A stretch of DNA of 54,973 nt from HGM11525 sp036307445 (GTDB lineage: Bacteria; Bacillota; Clostridia; UBA1381), in the NCBI GenBank assembly GCA_036307445.1, contig JAXJXP010000035.1:1-54973 (forward strand). The letters are read 5' to 3'. This document shows, piece after piece, positions 43,840 to 51,770 of this stretch. The notes beneath the pieces were generated by a model, which did not search any database, was not told the DNA's origin, and worked only from the letters and a program-made list of their open reading frames with translations. The position numbers and the translations under genes are program-made. The first letter of the stretch is position 1. Each line of letters starts with the position of its first letter.

Positions 43840-43875
43840 GAAGCCTGATTATGATATATTTCATAATCAGGCTTC
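43840..43875. terminator. Bidirectional terminator between the micro-ORF and gpmI
   Basis: GAAGCCTGATTATGA and its exact complement (15 bp) close a 6-nt loop, with A's before and TTAATTTT after. It serves both the plus-strand micro-ORF and the minus-strand gpmI. Confidence 0.92.
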
Positions 43876-43881
43876 TTAATT

Positions 43882-45405
43882 TTATCTTTGTATTAAGCTT
43901 TCGCCGGTCATTTCACAAGGCTTGTCAAGTCCCATCATATCAAGCATTGTAGGAGCAAGATCTCCAAGCTTGCCGTGGTTAAGTTTTACATCACCCTCGC
44001 CTATTACAATAAGCGGAACAGGGTTTGTTGTGTGAGCAGTAAATACATCACCGGTTTCTGGATCGGCCAGACAATCAGCATTGCCGTGGTCAGCAGTAAT
44101 AAGCACTTTTCCGTTATGCTCGAGAATCTTATCAACAACCTTGCCGACACACTCGTCAACTGCCTCAACAGCTGCAACAGCAGCTTCAAATATTCCTGTA
44201 TGTCCAACCATATCACAGTTTGCAAAGTTAAGGATTATTACATCAAACTTATCCTCATCAATTGCATTTAATACTGCATCTGTAACCTCATATGCACTCA
44301 TTTCCGGCTTTAAGTCAAAGGTAGGCACATCAGGCGACTGAATAAGAATTCTTTCCTCACCATCAAACTGTGTCTCTTCACCGCCGTTAAAGAAGAAGGT
44401 AACGTGTGCATATTTTTGTGTTTCCGCAATTCTAAGCTGTGTAAGACCATTTTTGCTCACATATTCACCAAATGTCATTGTAAGCTCTTCAGGCGGATAC
44501 GCAACTGTTACATTAGGCATAAGAGCATCATACTGAGCCATACATACATAATAATTTTTAAAATATCCTTTTTTGCGTTCAAAACCATCAAATGCAGGGT
44601 CAACAAAGGTTCTTGTTATCTGTCTTGCACGGTCAGGACGGAAATTAAAGCACACAATACTGTCATTCTCGCCTATCTTTGCACCGCCTTCGATTACAGT
44701 AGGTACAACGAACTCGTCTGTTACACCGTCTTCGTATGACCTTTCAATAGCATCAACAGCATTCCGTGCAGTATTCCCCTCACCAATAACCATTGCGTTA
44801 TACGCCTTTTCTACTCTGTCCCAGGCAAAGTCTCTGTCCATTGCGTAGTATCTGCCCATAACTGATGCAACCTTACCTACACCGATTCTGTCAAGTTCTC
44901 CTTCAAGAGTACGCATAAAGCCTGCACCAGAAGTAGGAGAAACATCTCTTCCGTCCAAAAATGCGTGGATATAAACCTTGTCCACATCATTCTTTCTCGC
45001 CATATCTACAATACCCACAAGATGCTCGATATGTGAATGTACACCGCCATCAGATAAAAGACCGAAAAGATGCAGTGCACTGTTATTCTTTTTGCAGTTT
45101 TCCATAGCACCAAGAAGTGCTTTATTCGAGAAAAACGCACCGTCTTCAATATCCTTTGAAATTTTAACAAGCATCTGATATACAACTCTGCCTGCTCCGA
45201 TGTTAGTGTGTCCCACCTCGGAGTTTCCCATTTGTCCGTCGGGAAGCCCTACCGCAAGACCGCTCGCATACAAAACAGTATTGGGATAATCAGCAAAAAA
45301 GCTGTCAAGACGCGGTGTTTTTGCCGCCTTTATAGCATTTCCTTTTACCTGCTCTGTTAAGCCATAGCCGTCCATAATAAGAAGTGCAACAGGTTTTTTT
45401 GACAT
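43882..45405 (-). CDS. gpmI: 2,3-bisphosphoglycerate-independent phosphoglycerate mutase GpmI
   Basis: The 507-residue Mn-dependent glycolytic enzyme interconverts 3- and 2-phosphoglycerate. LLIMDGYGL opens the alkaline-phosphatase-like domain; the phosphoserine nucleophile is Ser62 in MGNSEVGHTNIGAGR. DGRDVSPTSG and the late metal site ITADHGNAD are present. I use ATG at 45405 with GGAAAG upstream; the longer frame adds 11 unlikely residues. It lies downstream of tpiA beyond a stem-loop. Confidence 0.96.
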   Translation of the reverse strand: MSKKPVALLIMDGYGLTEQVKGNAIKAAKTPRLDSFFADYPNTVLYASGLAVGLPDGQMGNSEVGHTNIGAGRVVYQMLVKISKDIEDGAFFSNKALLGAMENCKKNNSALHLFGLLSDGGVHSHIEHLVGIVDMARKNDVDKVYIHAFLDGRDVSPTSGAGFMRTLEGELDRIGVGKVASVMGRYYAMDRDFAWDRVEKAYNAMVIGEGNTARNAVDAIERSYEDGVTDEFVVPTVIEGGAKIGENDSIVCFNFRPDRARQITRTFVDPAFDGFERKKGYFKNYYVCMAQYDALMPNVTVAYPPEELTMTFGEYVSKNGLTQLRIAETQKYAHVTFFFNGGEETQFDGEERILIQSPDVPTFDLKPEMSAYEVTDAVLNAIDEDKFDVIILNFANCDMVGHTGIFEAAVAAVEAVDECVGKVVDKILEHNGKVLITADHGNADCLADPETGDVFTAHTTNPVPLIVIGEGDVKLNHGKLGDLAPTMLDMMGLDKPCEMTGESLIQR

Positions 45406-45436
45406 AAGTTTTCTTTCCTTTCCGTTAGCAAAAATC

Positions 45437-45481
45437 AAGGCTGAATAAATTCGTTATAATTATCCGGATTTAATCAGCCTT
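45437..45481 (-). terminator. Stem-loop between tpiA and gpmI (terminator or attenuator)
   Basis: AAGGCTGATTAAAT pairs with ATTTATTCAGCCTT (13 of 14 positions) across a 17-nt loop, 15 nt past the tpiA stop. On the minus strand it runs into GATTTTTGC. gpmI begins 31 nt later, so it may reduce rather than stop read-through. Confidence 0.7.
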
Positions 45482-45496
45482 TAATCTTAAAATTAA

Positions 45497-46249
45497 TTAT
45501 TTAGCAGCTGCAACAATTACAGCAAAGTCATCAGCTTTAAGCGAAGCTCCGCCGATAAGTCCGCCGTCAATGTTTTCTTTTGCAAGAAGCTCTGCAGCAT
45601 TAGCAGCATTCATACTTCCACCGTACTGAATTGTAACAGCTTTTGCAGTTTCTGCATCATAAAGACCTGCAAGAATTGCACGAATTCCTGCACAAACCTC
45701 TTCAGCCTGATCAGCAGTTGCAGTTTTGCCTGTACCGATAGCCCAGATAGGCTCATAAGCAACAACAACCTTAGCGGCATCATTAGCAGAAATACCTGCA
45801 AATGCTTTCTTAACCTGAATAGCAATCAAATCCATTGTAATGCCTGCTTCTCTCTCGTCAAGACTCTCTCCAACGCAAACAATGGGGATGAGACCCTTCT
45901 CGAGAGCCTTCTTGGTCTTGAGGTTCACAGTTTCGTCAGTTTCTGCAAAATACTGTCTTCTCTCAGAGTGTCCGATAATAACGTACTCTACACCGAGGTC
46001 TTTGAGCATATCTGCTGAAACCTCGCCAGTGAATGCACCCTTGTCCTCAAAGTGAAGGTTTTCTGCACCGATTTTTACGTTTGTACCCTTTGCAGCTCTT
46101 ACAGCCTCAGAAAGACAAACGAACGGTGTGCAACAAACTACTTCACAGCTTGCAGCAGCATTCTTAGCTGCAACCTCTTTTACAAAATCATATGTTTCTG
46201 ACGGAAGCTTATTCATCTTCCAGTTACCTGCGATAATATACTTACCCAT
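45497..46249 (-). CDS. tpiA: Triosephosphate isomerase TpiA
   Basis: This 250-residue (beta/alpha)8 enzyme interconverts dihydroxyacetone phosphate and glyceraldehyde 3-phosphate. GNWKMNK holds the catalytic Lys11, YVIIGHSERRQYF the catalytic His, VVAYEPIWAIGTGK the catalytic Glu, and YGGSMNAAN with GLIGGASL the phosphate loop. The length is typical. It lies between pgk and gpmI, both on the same strand. Confidence 0.98.
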   Translation of the reverse strand: MGKYIIAGNWKMNKLPSETYDFVKEVAAKNAAASCEVVCCTPFVCLSEAVRAAKGTNVKIGAENLHFEDKGAFTGEVSADMLKDLGVEYVIIGHSERRQYFAETDETVNLKTKKALEKGLIPIVCVGESLDEREAGITMDLIAIQVKKAFAGISANDAAKVVVAYEPIWAIGTGKTATADQAEEVCAGIRAILAGLYDAETAKAVTIQYGGSMNAANAAELLAKENIDGGLIGGASLKADDFAVIVAAAK

Positions 46250-46271
46250 TTTTCATATTTCCTTTCATTTG

Positions 46272-46299
46272 TTTATAAAACAAGATAGTTTAATAACAA
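46272..46299 (-). promoter_or_regulatory. Putative promoter of tpiA
   Basis: Minus strand: TTGTTA (46294-46299), a 16-bp spacer and TATAAA (46272-46277), about 22 nt before the ATG. AAAGGA serves as the ribosome binding site. Confidence 0.55.
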
Positions 46300-46324
46300 C
46301 TCATAAAGAACGAGAAAAATTATT

Positions 46325-46391
46325 GCAGATTGCCGTTATGATCAGCGATAGCGTACTGATGGTACTCCGACTATAAATAATGGCAATATGC
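46325..46391 (-). repeat. 67-bp imperfect inverted repeat between pgk and tpiA
   Basis: The outer arms 46325-46339 and 46377-46391 pair at 13 of 15 positions, one of the exceptions being a G-T pair. The 37-nt interior contains a smaller ATCAG/CTGAT dyad. It follows the pgk stop by 21 nt, and on the minus strand a T-rich stretch (AATAATTTTTCTC) follows it. It may be the pgk terminator, an mRNA-stability structure, or a small repetitive element. Confidence 0.6.
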
Positions 46392-46412
46392 GAAAATTTG
46401 GCCGTTCTAAAA

Positions 46413-47603
46413 TTATTTGTCGTTGATTGCAACGATACCCGGTAGGTCTTTGCCTTCAAGGAATTCAAGTGAAGCACCGCCGCCTGTTGAGATGTGGCTC
46501 ATCTTGTCGCCAAGACCTGCCTGATTTACTGCAGCAACGCTGTCGCCACCGCCGATAATTGTTGTAGCATCAATCTCTGCAAGTACGTTTGCAATTGCAT
46601 TTGTACCCTTTGCAAAGTTAGACATTTCAAATACGCCCATAGGTCCGTTCCATACAACAGTTTTTGCATCCTTCAAAGCATTTGAGAAGAGTTCAACAGT
46701 CTTAGGTCCGATGTCAAGGCCCATCCAGCCGTCTTCAATACCATTTTCAGCAATCTTAGACTCTGCGTCATTGTTGAATTCTTTAGCAACAACCGTATCA
46801 ACAGGGATAAGGAGCTTAACGCCCTTCTTCTCAGCCTTTTCCATCATTTCCTTAGCGTAATCGATGTAGTCTGCCTCGAGAAGTGAATCACCGACATTCT
46901 TGCCGAGAGCCTTCATAAAGGTATAAGCCATACCGCCGCCGATTATAAGTGTATCAACCTTTTCGAGAAGGTTGTTGATAACTGAAATCTTGGAAGAAAC
47001 CTTTGAACCACCCAAAATTGCTACGCATGGACGTTCAGGGTTGTTAACTGCGTTGCCGAGGAACGCAATTTCCTTTTCGATAAGGTAGCCTGCAACAGCA
47101 TCATCCAAAAGTGAAGCTACACCTACGTTTGAGCAGTGTGCTCTGTGAGCTGTACCAAAAGCATCGTTTACGAAAACATCAGCCAAGGAAGCAAGCTCCT
47201 TTGAGAAATCTGCCACATTCTTTGTTTCTTCTGCACGGTAACGTGTGTTCTCAAGAAGAACAACATCGCCCTCTGCCATTTCAGCAACAGCCTTTTTTGC
47301 ATTGTCGCCAACTACGTTATCGTCAGCAGCAAACACTACATCCTTGCCAAGCTTAGCAGAAAGCGCATTTGCTACCGGTGCCAATGAAAGCTCCGGCTTC
47401 GGCTCGCCCTTGGGCTTACCCATATGTGAGCAAAGAATAACCTTTGCACCTGCATTAACCAAATACTTAATTGTCGGTAAAGCACCGTCAATTCTTGTTT
47501 CATCTGTGATTTTTCCATCAGCCAACGGAACGTTAAAATCGCATCTTACGAGGACTTTTTTACCCTTAACTTCAATATCCTCCACACTTTTCTTGTTTAA
47601 CAT
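46413..47603 (-). CDS. pgk: Phosphoglycerate kinase
   Basis: The 396-residue glycolytic kinase transfers phosphate from 1,3-bisphosphoglycerate to ADP. VLVRCDFNVPL opens it; ENTRYRAEETKN, LIPVDTVVA and the nucleotide-site GGGDSVAAVNQ are diagnostic. I use ATG at 47603 with GAGGTG upstream; an in-frame GTG at 47612 is part of that ribosome binding site. A gap gene normally precedes pgk in Firmicutes; here spmB does. Confidence 0.98.
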   Translation of the reverse strand: MLNKKSVEDIEVKGKKVLVRCDFNVPLADGKITDETRIDGALPTIKYLVNAGAKVILCSHMGKPKGEPKPELSLAPVANALSAKLGKDVVFAADDNVVGDNAKKAVAEMAEGDVVLLENTRYRAEETKNVADFSKELASLADVFVNDAFGTAHRAHCSNVGVASLLDDAVAGYLIEKEIAFLGNAVNNPERPCVAILGGSKVSSKISVINNLLEKVDTLIIGGGMAYTFMKALGKNVGDSLLEADYIDYAKEMMEKAEKKGVKLLIPVDTVVAKEFNNDAESKIAENGIEDGWMGLDIGPKTVELFSNALKDAKTVVWNGPMGVFEMSNFAKGTNAIANVLAEIDATTIIGGGDSVAAVNQAGLGDKMSHISTGGGASLEFLEGKDLPGIVAINDK

Positions 47604-47665
47604 TTTCGACACCTCTTATTTCTCTGATTTTTTCATCAGGGCATATAACCCTATACGCATTATAT

Positions 47666-47692
47666 TTTATACCAATTTATCAATTATTTCAA
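47666..47692 (-). promoter_or_regulatory. Putative extended -10 promoter of pgk
   Basis: Minus strand: TTGAAA (47687-47692), a 15-bp spacer and TGG-TATAAA (47666-47671). The spacer is short, but the extended -10 compensates. Two small dyads (GGG/CCC and CTGAT/ATCAG) lie in the leader. Confidence 0.55.
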
Positions 47693-47721
47693 GTATATTT
47701 TGGTAATTTAATCTTTTTTTG

Positions 47722-48228
47722 TTAAAAAATTATCTTACAGACAAAAACAGCAGTCAAAACACATATAAAATCACCAAAAAGTGCGCTCGCCAAGACACGT
47801 CCTGTGTATTTTACCCTGGTTGCGCCAAAATATACCATAAGTACATATAGAGTGGTTTCAGATGATGCCGCAATAACAGAGGATATTCTCCCCACCTCGC
47901 TGTCTGCACCATGAGTTTTTAATATTTCTGCGAGCAAGCCTATTGAACCGCCACCGGAAACAGGTCGGAGCATAGAAACAGTAATTATCTCCTCAGGTAT
48001 ATCAAATGGTAATATACTTTTAAGAGCTGATGCAAGCTGTGTTGTTATACCAGACTCTCTGAGCATTGCAGCAGCAGACATTACAGCAACCATTGCAGGC
48101 AGAATTTTCACAAGTGTTTTAAGCCCGTTTTCAACTCCATTTAAAAAGGTATCGTACACAGCCACCCTTCTCACAAGGCAAGCGGACACAGCAGCAAATA
48201 TAATAAAAGGTATTATAAAATCAATCAT
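47722..48228 (-). CDS. spmB: Spore maturation protein B (SpmB)
   Basis: This 168-residue membrane protein of the nucleoside-recognition (Gate) family works with SpmA in dehydration of the spore core. Four to five hydrophobic helices are visible, with ILPAMVAVMSAAAMLRESG, MLRPVSGGGSIGLL and IAASSETTLYVLMVYFG as family motifs. It overlaps spmA by 8 nt, so translation is probably coupled. Confidence 0.94.
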   Translation of the reverse strand: MIDFIIPFIIFAAVSACLVRRVAVYDTFLNGVENGLKTLVKILPAMVAVMSAAAMLRESGITTQLASALKSILPFDIPEEIITVSMLRPVSGGGSIGLLAEILKTHGADSEVGRISSVIAASSETTLYVLMVYFGATRVKYTGRVLASALFGDFICVLTAVFVCKIIF

Positions 48229-48784
48229 AATTTCTTGTCAAAACCAAAACTACAATCACAGCAGAAATAAGTGAAACCGCCGACGTTATCCATACAGCAG
48301 GCATTATATCAAACGGAGCCGCTGCACCTGTTTTTGCACGCATCGCAGCAACCGTTGCAGGTACAATCTGCAAAGAAGCCGTGTTCATAACTGCAAAAAT
48401 ACTCATTGCTCTGTTTGGTGTATTTCTGCCTCTGTTTTCCCTGTCAAGTTCCTGCATTGCACTTATACCTGCGGGTGTTGCGGCGTTTCCCATACCGAGC
48501 AAATTGGCAGTAACATTCATTGCTATATGCGGCATTGCTCTACTTTTTCCAAAAACTTTTTTGAGCAATGGTGAAAGAAATTTTGCAATTACATTCGCCA
48601 AGCCGCCCTTTTCGCAAAGTGCCAGTATCCCCGACCAGAAGCACATAATACCTGCAAACCCCAAAACCGTCTCAAAAGCCGCACCTGCACCCTCAAGTCC
48701 TGCAGCGAGAACACCATCAACATTACCGGTAACCGCTCCCATAACCAAGGACAGTACAACCATTGCCGACCATATATAATTCAA
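48221..48784 (-). CDS. spmA: Spore maturation protein A (SpmA)
   Basis: A 187-residue membrane protein of the same Gate superfamily as SpmB. It shows MNYIWSAMVVLSLV at the start, GIMCFWSGILALCEKGG and NLLGMGNAATPAG, with five or so membrane helices. The start is TTG at 48784, with AGGAGG 9 nt upstream. It is divergent from thyA. Confidence 0.94.
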   Translation of the reverse strand: MNYIWSAMVVLSLVMGAVTGNVDGVLAAGLEGAGAAFETVLGFAGIMCFWSGILALCEKGGLANVIAKFLSPLLKKVFGKSRAMPHIAMNVTANLLGMGNAATPAGISAMQELDRENRGRNTPNRAMSIFAVMNTASLQIVPATVAAMRAKTGAAAPFDIMPAVWITSAVSLISAVIVVLVLTRNYD

Positions 48785-48807
48785 TAAAATCTACCTCCTA
48801 AAAGGGT

Positions 48808-48836
48808 TGTATTTATAAAAAACTTATGGTATAATT
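48808..48836 (+). promoter_or_regulatory. SigA extended -10 promoter of thyA
   Basis: TTGTAT (48808-48813), a 17-bp spacer and TGG-TATAAT (48831-48836), 32 bp upstream of the ATG. GAGGAG follows as the ribosome binding site. Confidence 0.78.
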
Positions 48837-48868
48837 AATTAAATTATTACAAGAGGAGTTACAGTCCT

Positions 48869-49699
48869 ATGAGCAGAGCAGATAAAATTTTTATACAGAA
48901 TATGACCGACATAATCGAAAATGGTGTCTGGGACACCGACCTTGATGTACGTCCACGCTGGGAAGACGGAGAAAGTGCACATACCGTTAAAAAATTTGGT
49001 ATTGTAAACCGCTATGATTTAAGAGAGGAGTTTCCAATACTTACCATCAGGCGTACATACTTTAAGAGTGCACTTGACGAAATTTTATGGATTTGGCAAA
49101 AGAAGTCAAACAATATAAAAGACTTAAACAGCCATATCTGGGACGAATGGGCAGACGAAAACGGCTCAATCGGAAAGGCATACGGCTATCAATTGGGTGT
49201 TAAGCACAAATACCGTGAGGGTGAGTTTGATCAGGTGGACCGAGTGTTGTTCGACCTTAAAAACAATCCCAATTCAAGACGTATTATGACGAACATCTAC
49301 AACCACGCGGACCTTAATGAAATGAATTTGTACCCCTGTGCATATTCTATGACCTTTAATGTGAGCGGAAATGTTTTAAATTGCATTCTTAATCAGCGCT
49401 CTCAGGATATGCTGATGGCAAACAACTGGAATGTATGCCAGTATGCACTTTTGCAGCATATGATGGCAGCAGCATCCGGCTTGGTTGCAGGTGAATTGGT
49501 ACACGTTATTGCGGATGCTCACATCTATGACAGGCATATTCCGATTGTAAAAGAAATTCTCTCCCGTGAGCCGTATGATGCACCAAAGCTTATAAAGTGC
49601 GACGATAACACTGACTTTTACAAATTCACCACCGAAAGCTTTAAGCTCCAAGATTACAAATTCCATAACTTAGACGTAAAAATTCCCATCGCTGTGTGA
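48869..49699 (+). CDS. thyA: Thymidylate synthase ThyA
   Basis: The 276-residue enzyme methylates dUMP to dTMP with methylene-THF. The nucleophile is Cys157 in LYPCAYSMTF. RRTYFKSALDEILWIW, QRSQDMLMANNWNVCQYALL and HVIADAHIYDRHI are conserved elements. It consumes the methylene-THF that FolD interconverts. No dihydrofolate reductase gene is adjacent, although ThyA generates dihydrofolate. Its stop lies within a terminator stem. Confidence 0.96.
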   Translation: MSRADKIFIQNMTDIIENGVWDTDLDVRPRWEDGESAHTVKKFGIVNRYDLREEFPILTIRRTYFKSALDEILWIWQKKSNNIKDLNSHIWDEWADENGSIGKAYGYQLGVKHKYREGEFDQVDRVLFDLKNNPNSRRIMTNIYNHADLNEMNLYPCAYSMTFNVSGNVLNCILNQRSQDMLMANNWNVCQYALLQHMMAAASGLVAGELVHVIADAHIYDRHIPIVKEILSREPYDAPKLIKCDDNTDFYKFTTESFKLQDYKFHNLDVKIPIAV

Positions 49700-49710
49700 T
49701 GGGGATTTTT
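49678..49710 (+). terminator. Intrinsic terminator overlapping the thyA stop
   Basis: AAAAATTCCCATC pairs with GATGGGGATTTTT (13 pairs including a G-T) around a 7-nt loop. The stop codon TGA spans the loop and second arm. Confidence 0.87.
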
Positions 49711-49714
49711 TATA

Positions 49715-49743
49715 TCATATTTCACACTCCTGCCGAATAGTAT
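49715..49743 (+). promoter_or_regulatory. Putative SigE-type promoter of the spoIIIA operon
   Basis: TCATATT (49715-49721), a 14-bp spacer and AATAGTAT (49736-49743). The -35 fits the SigE pattern KMATATT; the -10 matches CATACAAT at 5 of 8. In B. subtilis this operon is SigE-controlled in the mother cell, which supports the reading. Confidence 0.5.
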
Positions 49744-49776
49744 AGAGCAAAGGTTATACGAAAGGAAGGAACAACA

Positions 49777-50679
49777 ATGTACGTTTTATCTGACAAGCAG
49801 CTTAATCCACCAAGCTATCTCTCTTATATGCCACCCAACTTAAAATCAAAACTACTTTCAATTCCACAGGAAGATTTATTAGAAATTCGCTTAAGGCGTC
49901 AAAAGCCCGTTATTCTCCACTATACACACGGAAGATATTATCTCGGACAAGACTGTACAATAACAACATCCAGAGAAAGAGCTTTAATCGCAACTAATCA
50001 AGATATTTCTCACGCACTTGAAACTGCATTTGAATTTTCGCTCTATGCACACGAGGACGAGCTTTCGGAAGGTTTTATCACAATCAAAGGCGGACACCGC
50101 ATAGGAGTTTGCGGAGAATATCGTTTTGGAAAATTCAGAAATCTTACAGATATTACATCTCTTAACTATCGTATTGCACACGAGCATATAGGAATGAGCG
50201 ATGCAGTAAAACAAGACATAGTAGGTGCTAATACTATAAAAAACACCCTTATAATTTCTCGCCCAATGTGTGGTAAGACAAGCCTTATAAGAGATTTGGC
50301 AAGAGCAATCTCCTATGACGGCTTCAAGGTTGGAGTATGCGACACCAGAAGCGAAATCTCAGCAGTATATGACGGCACACCTTATATGGACACAGGCGAT
50401 GCAGATATAATCTCAGGCACATCAAAAGCAGACGGCATCGGTATTCTTCTTCGCACAATGTCCCCTGATGTTATTATATGCGACGAAATAGGAACTAACG
50501 AGGACATAACCACTATCAACAATGCTCTTGGCTGCGGATGTGCAATCATTGCAACTGCACATTCCGCATCAAGAGATGACCTTTTAAAGCATCCGTCTCT
50601 TAGCGAAGTTGTACCAAGATTTAATGTGATTATTACACTTGAAGGGATTGGTAAAATCAAGGAGGTGTACTATGCTTAA
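49777..50679 (+). CDS. spoIIIAA: Stage III sporulation protein AA (SpoIIIAA)
   Basis: A 300-residue secretion-type ATPase of the SpoIIIA-SpoIIQ feeding channel between mother cell and forespore. EEDLLEIRLRRQKPV at the start, TIKGGHRIGVCG, and DVIICDEIGT (Walker B) match the family. The P-loop at 161-168 reads SRPMCGKT, where the first glycine of GxxxxGKT is replaced by Ser. GGAAGG lies about 8 nt before the ATG. It overlaps spoIIIAB by 8 nt. Confidence 0.93.
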   Translation: MYVLSDKQLNPPSYLSYMPPNLKSKLLSIPQEDLLEIRLRRQKPVILHYTHGRYYLGQDCTITTSRERALIATNQDISHALETAFEFSLYAHEDELSEGFITIKGGHRIGVCGEYRFGKFRNLTDITSLNYRIAHEHIGMSDAVKQDIVGANTIKNTLIISRPMCGKTSLIRDLARAISYDGFKVGVCDTRSEISAVYDGTPYMDTGDADIISGTSKADGIGILLRTMSPDVIICDEIGTNEDITTINNALGCGCAIIATAHSASRDDLLKHPSLSEVVPRFNVIITLEGIGKIKEVYYA

Positions 50680-51169
50680 ATTAGCAGGTGCAGCGGCAAT
50701 TTTAATTTCTTGTCTTTCATTAGGCTTTATTAAGTCCTACCGAATGAAAAAGAGATGCGACAGCTTAAACAGCCTTATTCTTGCAACCGAACGGATTGGT
50801 GCAGAAGTATCCTTCACCAAAAAACGTCTTGAGCGTATATTCAATGATACTGCAAGAGATTTTTACTTACCTGTCTTTTCAGATGCTGCAGTTATGATGC
50901 TAAATCTCGGTGCAAGGCACGCATGGAACCGAAGCCTTTCAAAATATGCCGACGACATGGCACTCACCGCAAGCGATGTAAAGGCAGCAAAAACACTAAG
51001 CTCCATAGGCGACTTTTCAGGCGAAGAACAACAGAAGCTGATACATACTACCCTGAGACTGTTAGAGATTTCATACAAGGAAGCAATTGAGAAATATAAT
51101 AAGACAGGCAAGCTATACAGAAGCTGTGGTGTCCTTTGCGGTATGCTCGGTGTTATACTGTTGTTTTAG
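50672..51169 (+). CDS. spoIIIAB: Stage III sporulation protein AB (SpoIIIAB)
   Basis: A 165-residue protein with an N-terminal membrane segment (LAGAAAILISCLSLGFI), a helical cytoplasmic domain and a second hydrophobic segment at the end (GVLCGMLGVILLF); it resembles GspF-type secretion platform proteins. RIGAEVSFTKKRLERIF is a typical stretch. The start is ATG at 50672, with AAGGAGG 7 nt upstream. Confidence 0.92.
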   Translation: MLKLAGAAAILISCLSLGFIKSYRMKKRCDSLNSLILATERIGAEVSFTKKRLERIFNDTARDFYLPVFSDAAVMMLNLGARHAWNRSLSKYADDMALTASDVKAAKTLSSIGDFSGEEQQKLIHTTLRLLEISYKEAIEKYNKTGKLYRSCGVLCGMLGVILLF

Positions 51170-51180
51170 GAGAAAATATA

Positions 51181-51375
51181 ATGGATATAGATTTGATTTT
51201 TCAAATAGCAGGGGTAGGTATCATAGTGGCAGTTCTAAGTCAACTTCTATCACGCTCAGGCAGAGATGAACAAGCTCTGATGATAACAATAGCAGGTCTT
51301 GTAGTGGTTCTGTTTATACTTACCGAAGAGATTGGAAATCTGTTTGAGTCAATTAAACGGATTTTTGATTTGTAA
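51181..51375 (+). CDS. spoIIIAC: Stage III sporulation protein AC (SpoIIIAC)
   Basis: A 64-residue membrane protein with two helices (IFQIAGVGIIVAVLSQLL and MITIAGLVVVLFIL) separated by a short charged loop, SRSGRDEQA. The start is ATG at 51181, with AGGAGA upstream. It is the third gene of the operon. Confidence 0.92.
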   Translation: MDIDLIFQIAGVGIIVAVLSQLLSRSGRDEQALMITIAGLVVVLFILTEEIGNLFESIKRIFDL

Positions 51376-51377
51376 TT

Positions 51378-51770
51378 ATGGATATTACAAAAATAGCCGC
51401 AATAGCTATAACCTCCACCCTTATTATCATTCTCCTGAAAGGTAAAAAACCTATATTTGCAGCACTTGTTGCTCTTGCCGCTACAGCCGTTATGGCTATA
51501 TATACGATAGACGGTCTTAGTGAAATCTTTACCAGCTTTGAACGTCTTTTTGAAACAGGCGGTATCGAACCCGTCTACTACAAAAGTGTTATAAAGGTTA
51601 TCGGAATTGCATACTTTACCGAAATCACCTCCGCCCTGTGCCGAGATGCTGGCGAAACTGCTATTGCACAAAAGCTTGAGCTTGCCGGACGTGTTGCCGT
51701 TCTGATGTTTACTATGCCGGCTGTGACACAGTTGATGACAGTTATTATAGAGGCACTGAATTTGATATGA
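51378..51770 (+). CDS. spoIIIAD: Stage III sporulation protein AD (SpoIIIAD)
   Basis: A 130-residue membrane protein with three to four helices, starting MDITKIAAIAITSTLIIILLKGKKP. VIKVIGIAYFTEITSALCRDAGE is the conserved central motif. No Shine-Dalgarno sequence precedes the ATG, which is 2 nt after the spoIIIAC stop, so translation is probably coupled. Confidence 0.92.
   Translation: MDITKIAAIAITSTLIIILLKGKKPIFAALVALAATAVMAIYTIDGLSEIFTSFERLFETGGIEPVYYKSVIKVIGIAYFTEITSALCRDAGETAIAQKLELAGRVAVLMFTMPAVTQLMTVIIEALNLI

Noticed and set aside
43648..43848. A 66-codon Arg/Thr/Ser-rich frame overlapping the micro-ORF
   Set aside because: It starts at TTG without a usable ribosome binding site and runs through the terminator stem; it is the frame shift of Asn/Gln codon repeats.
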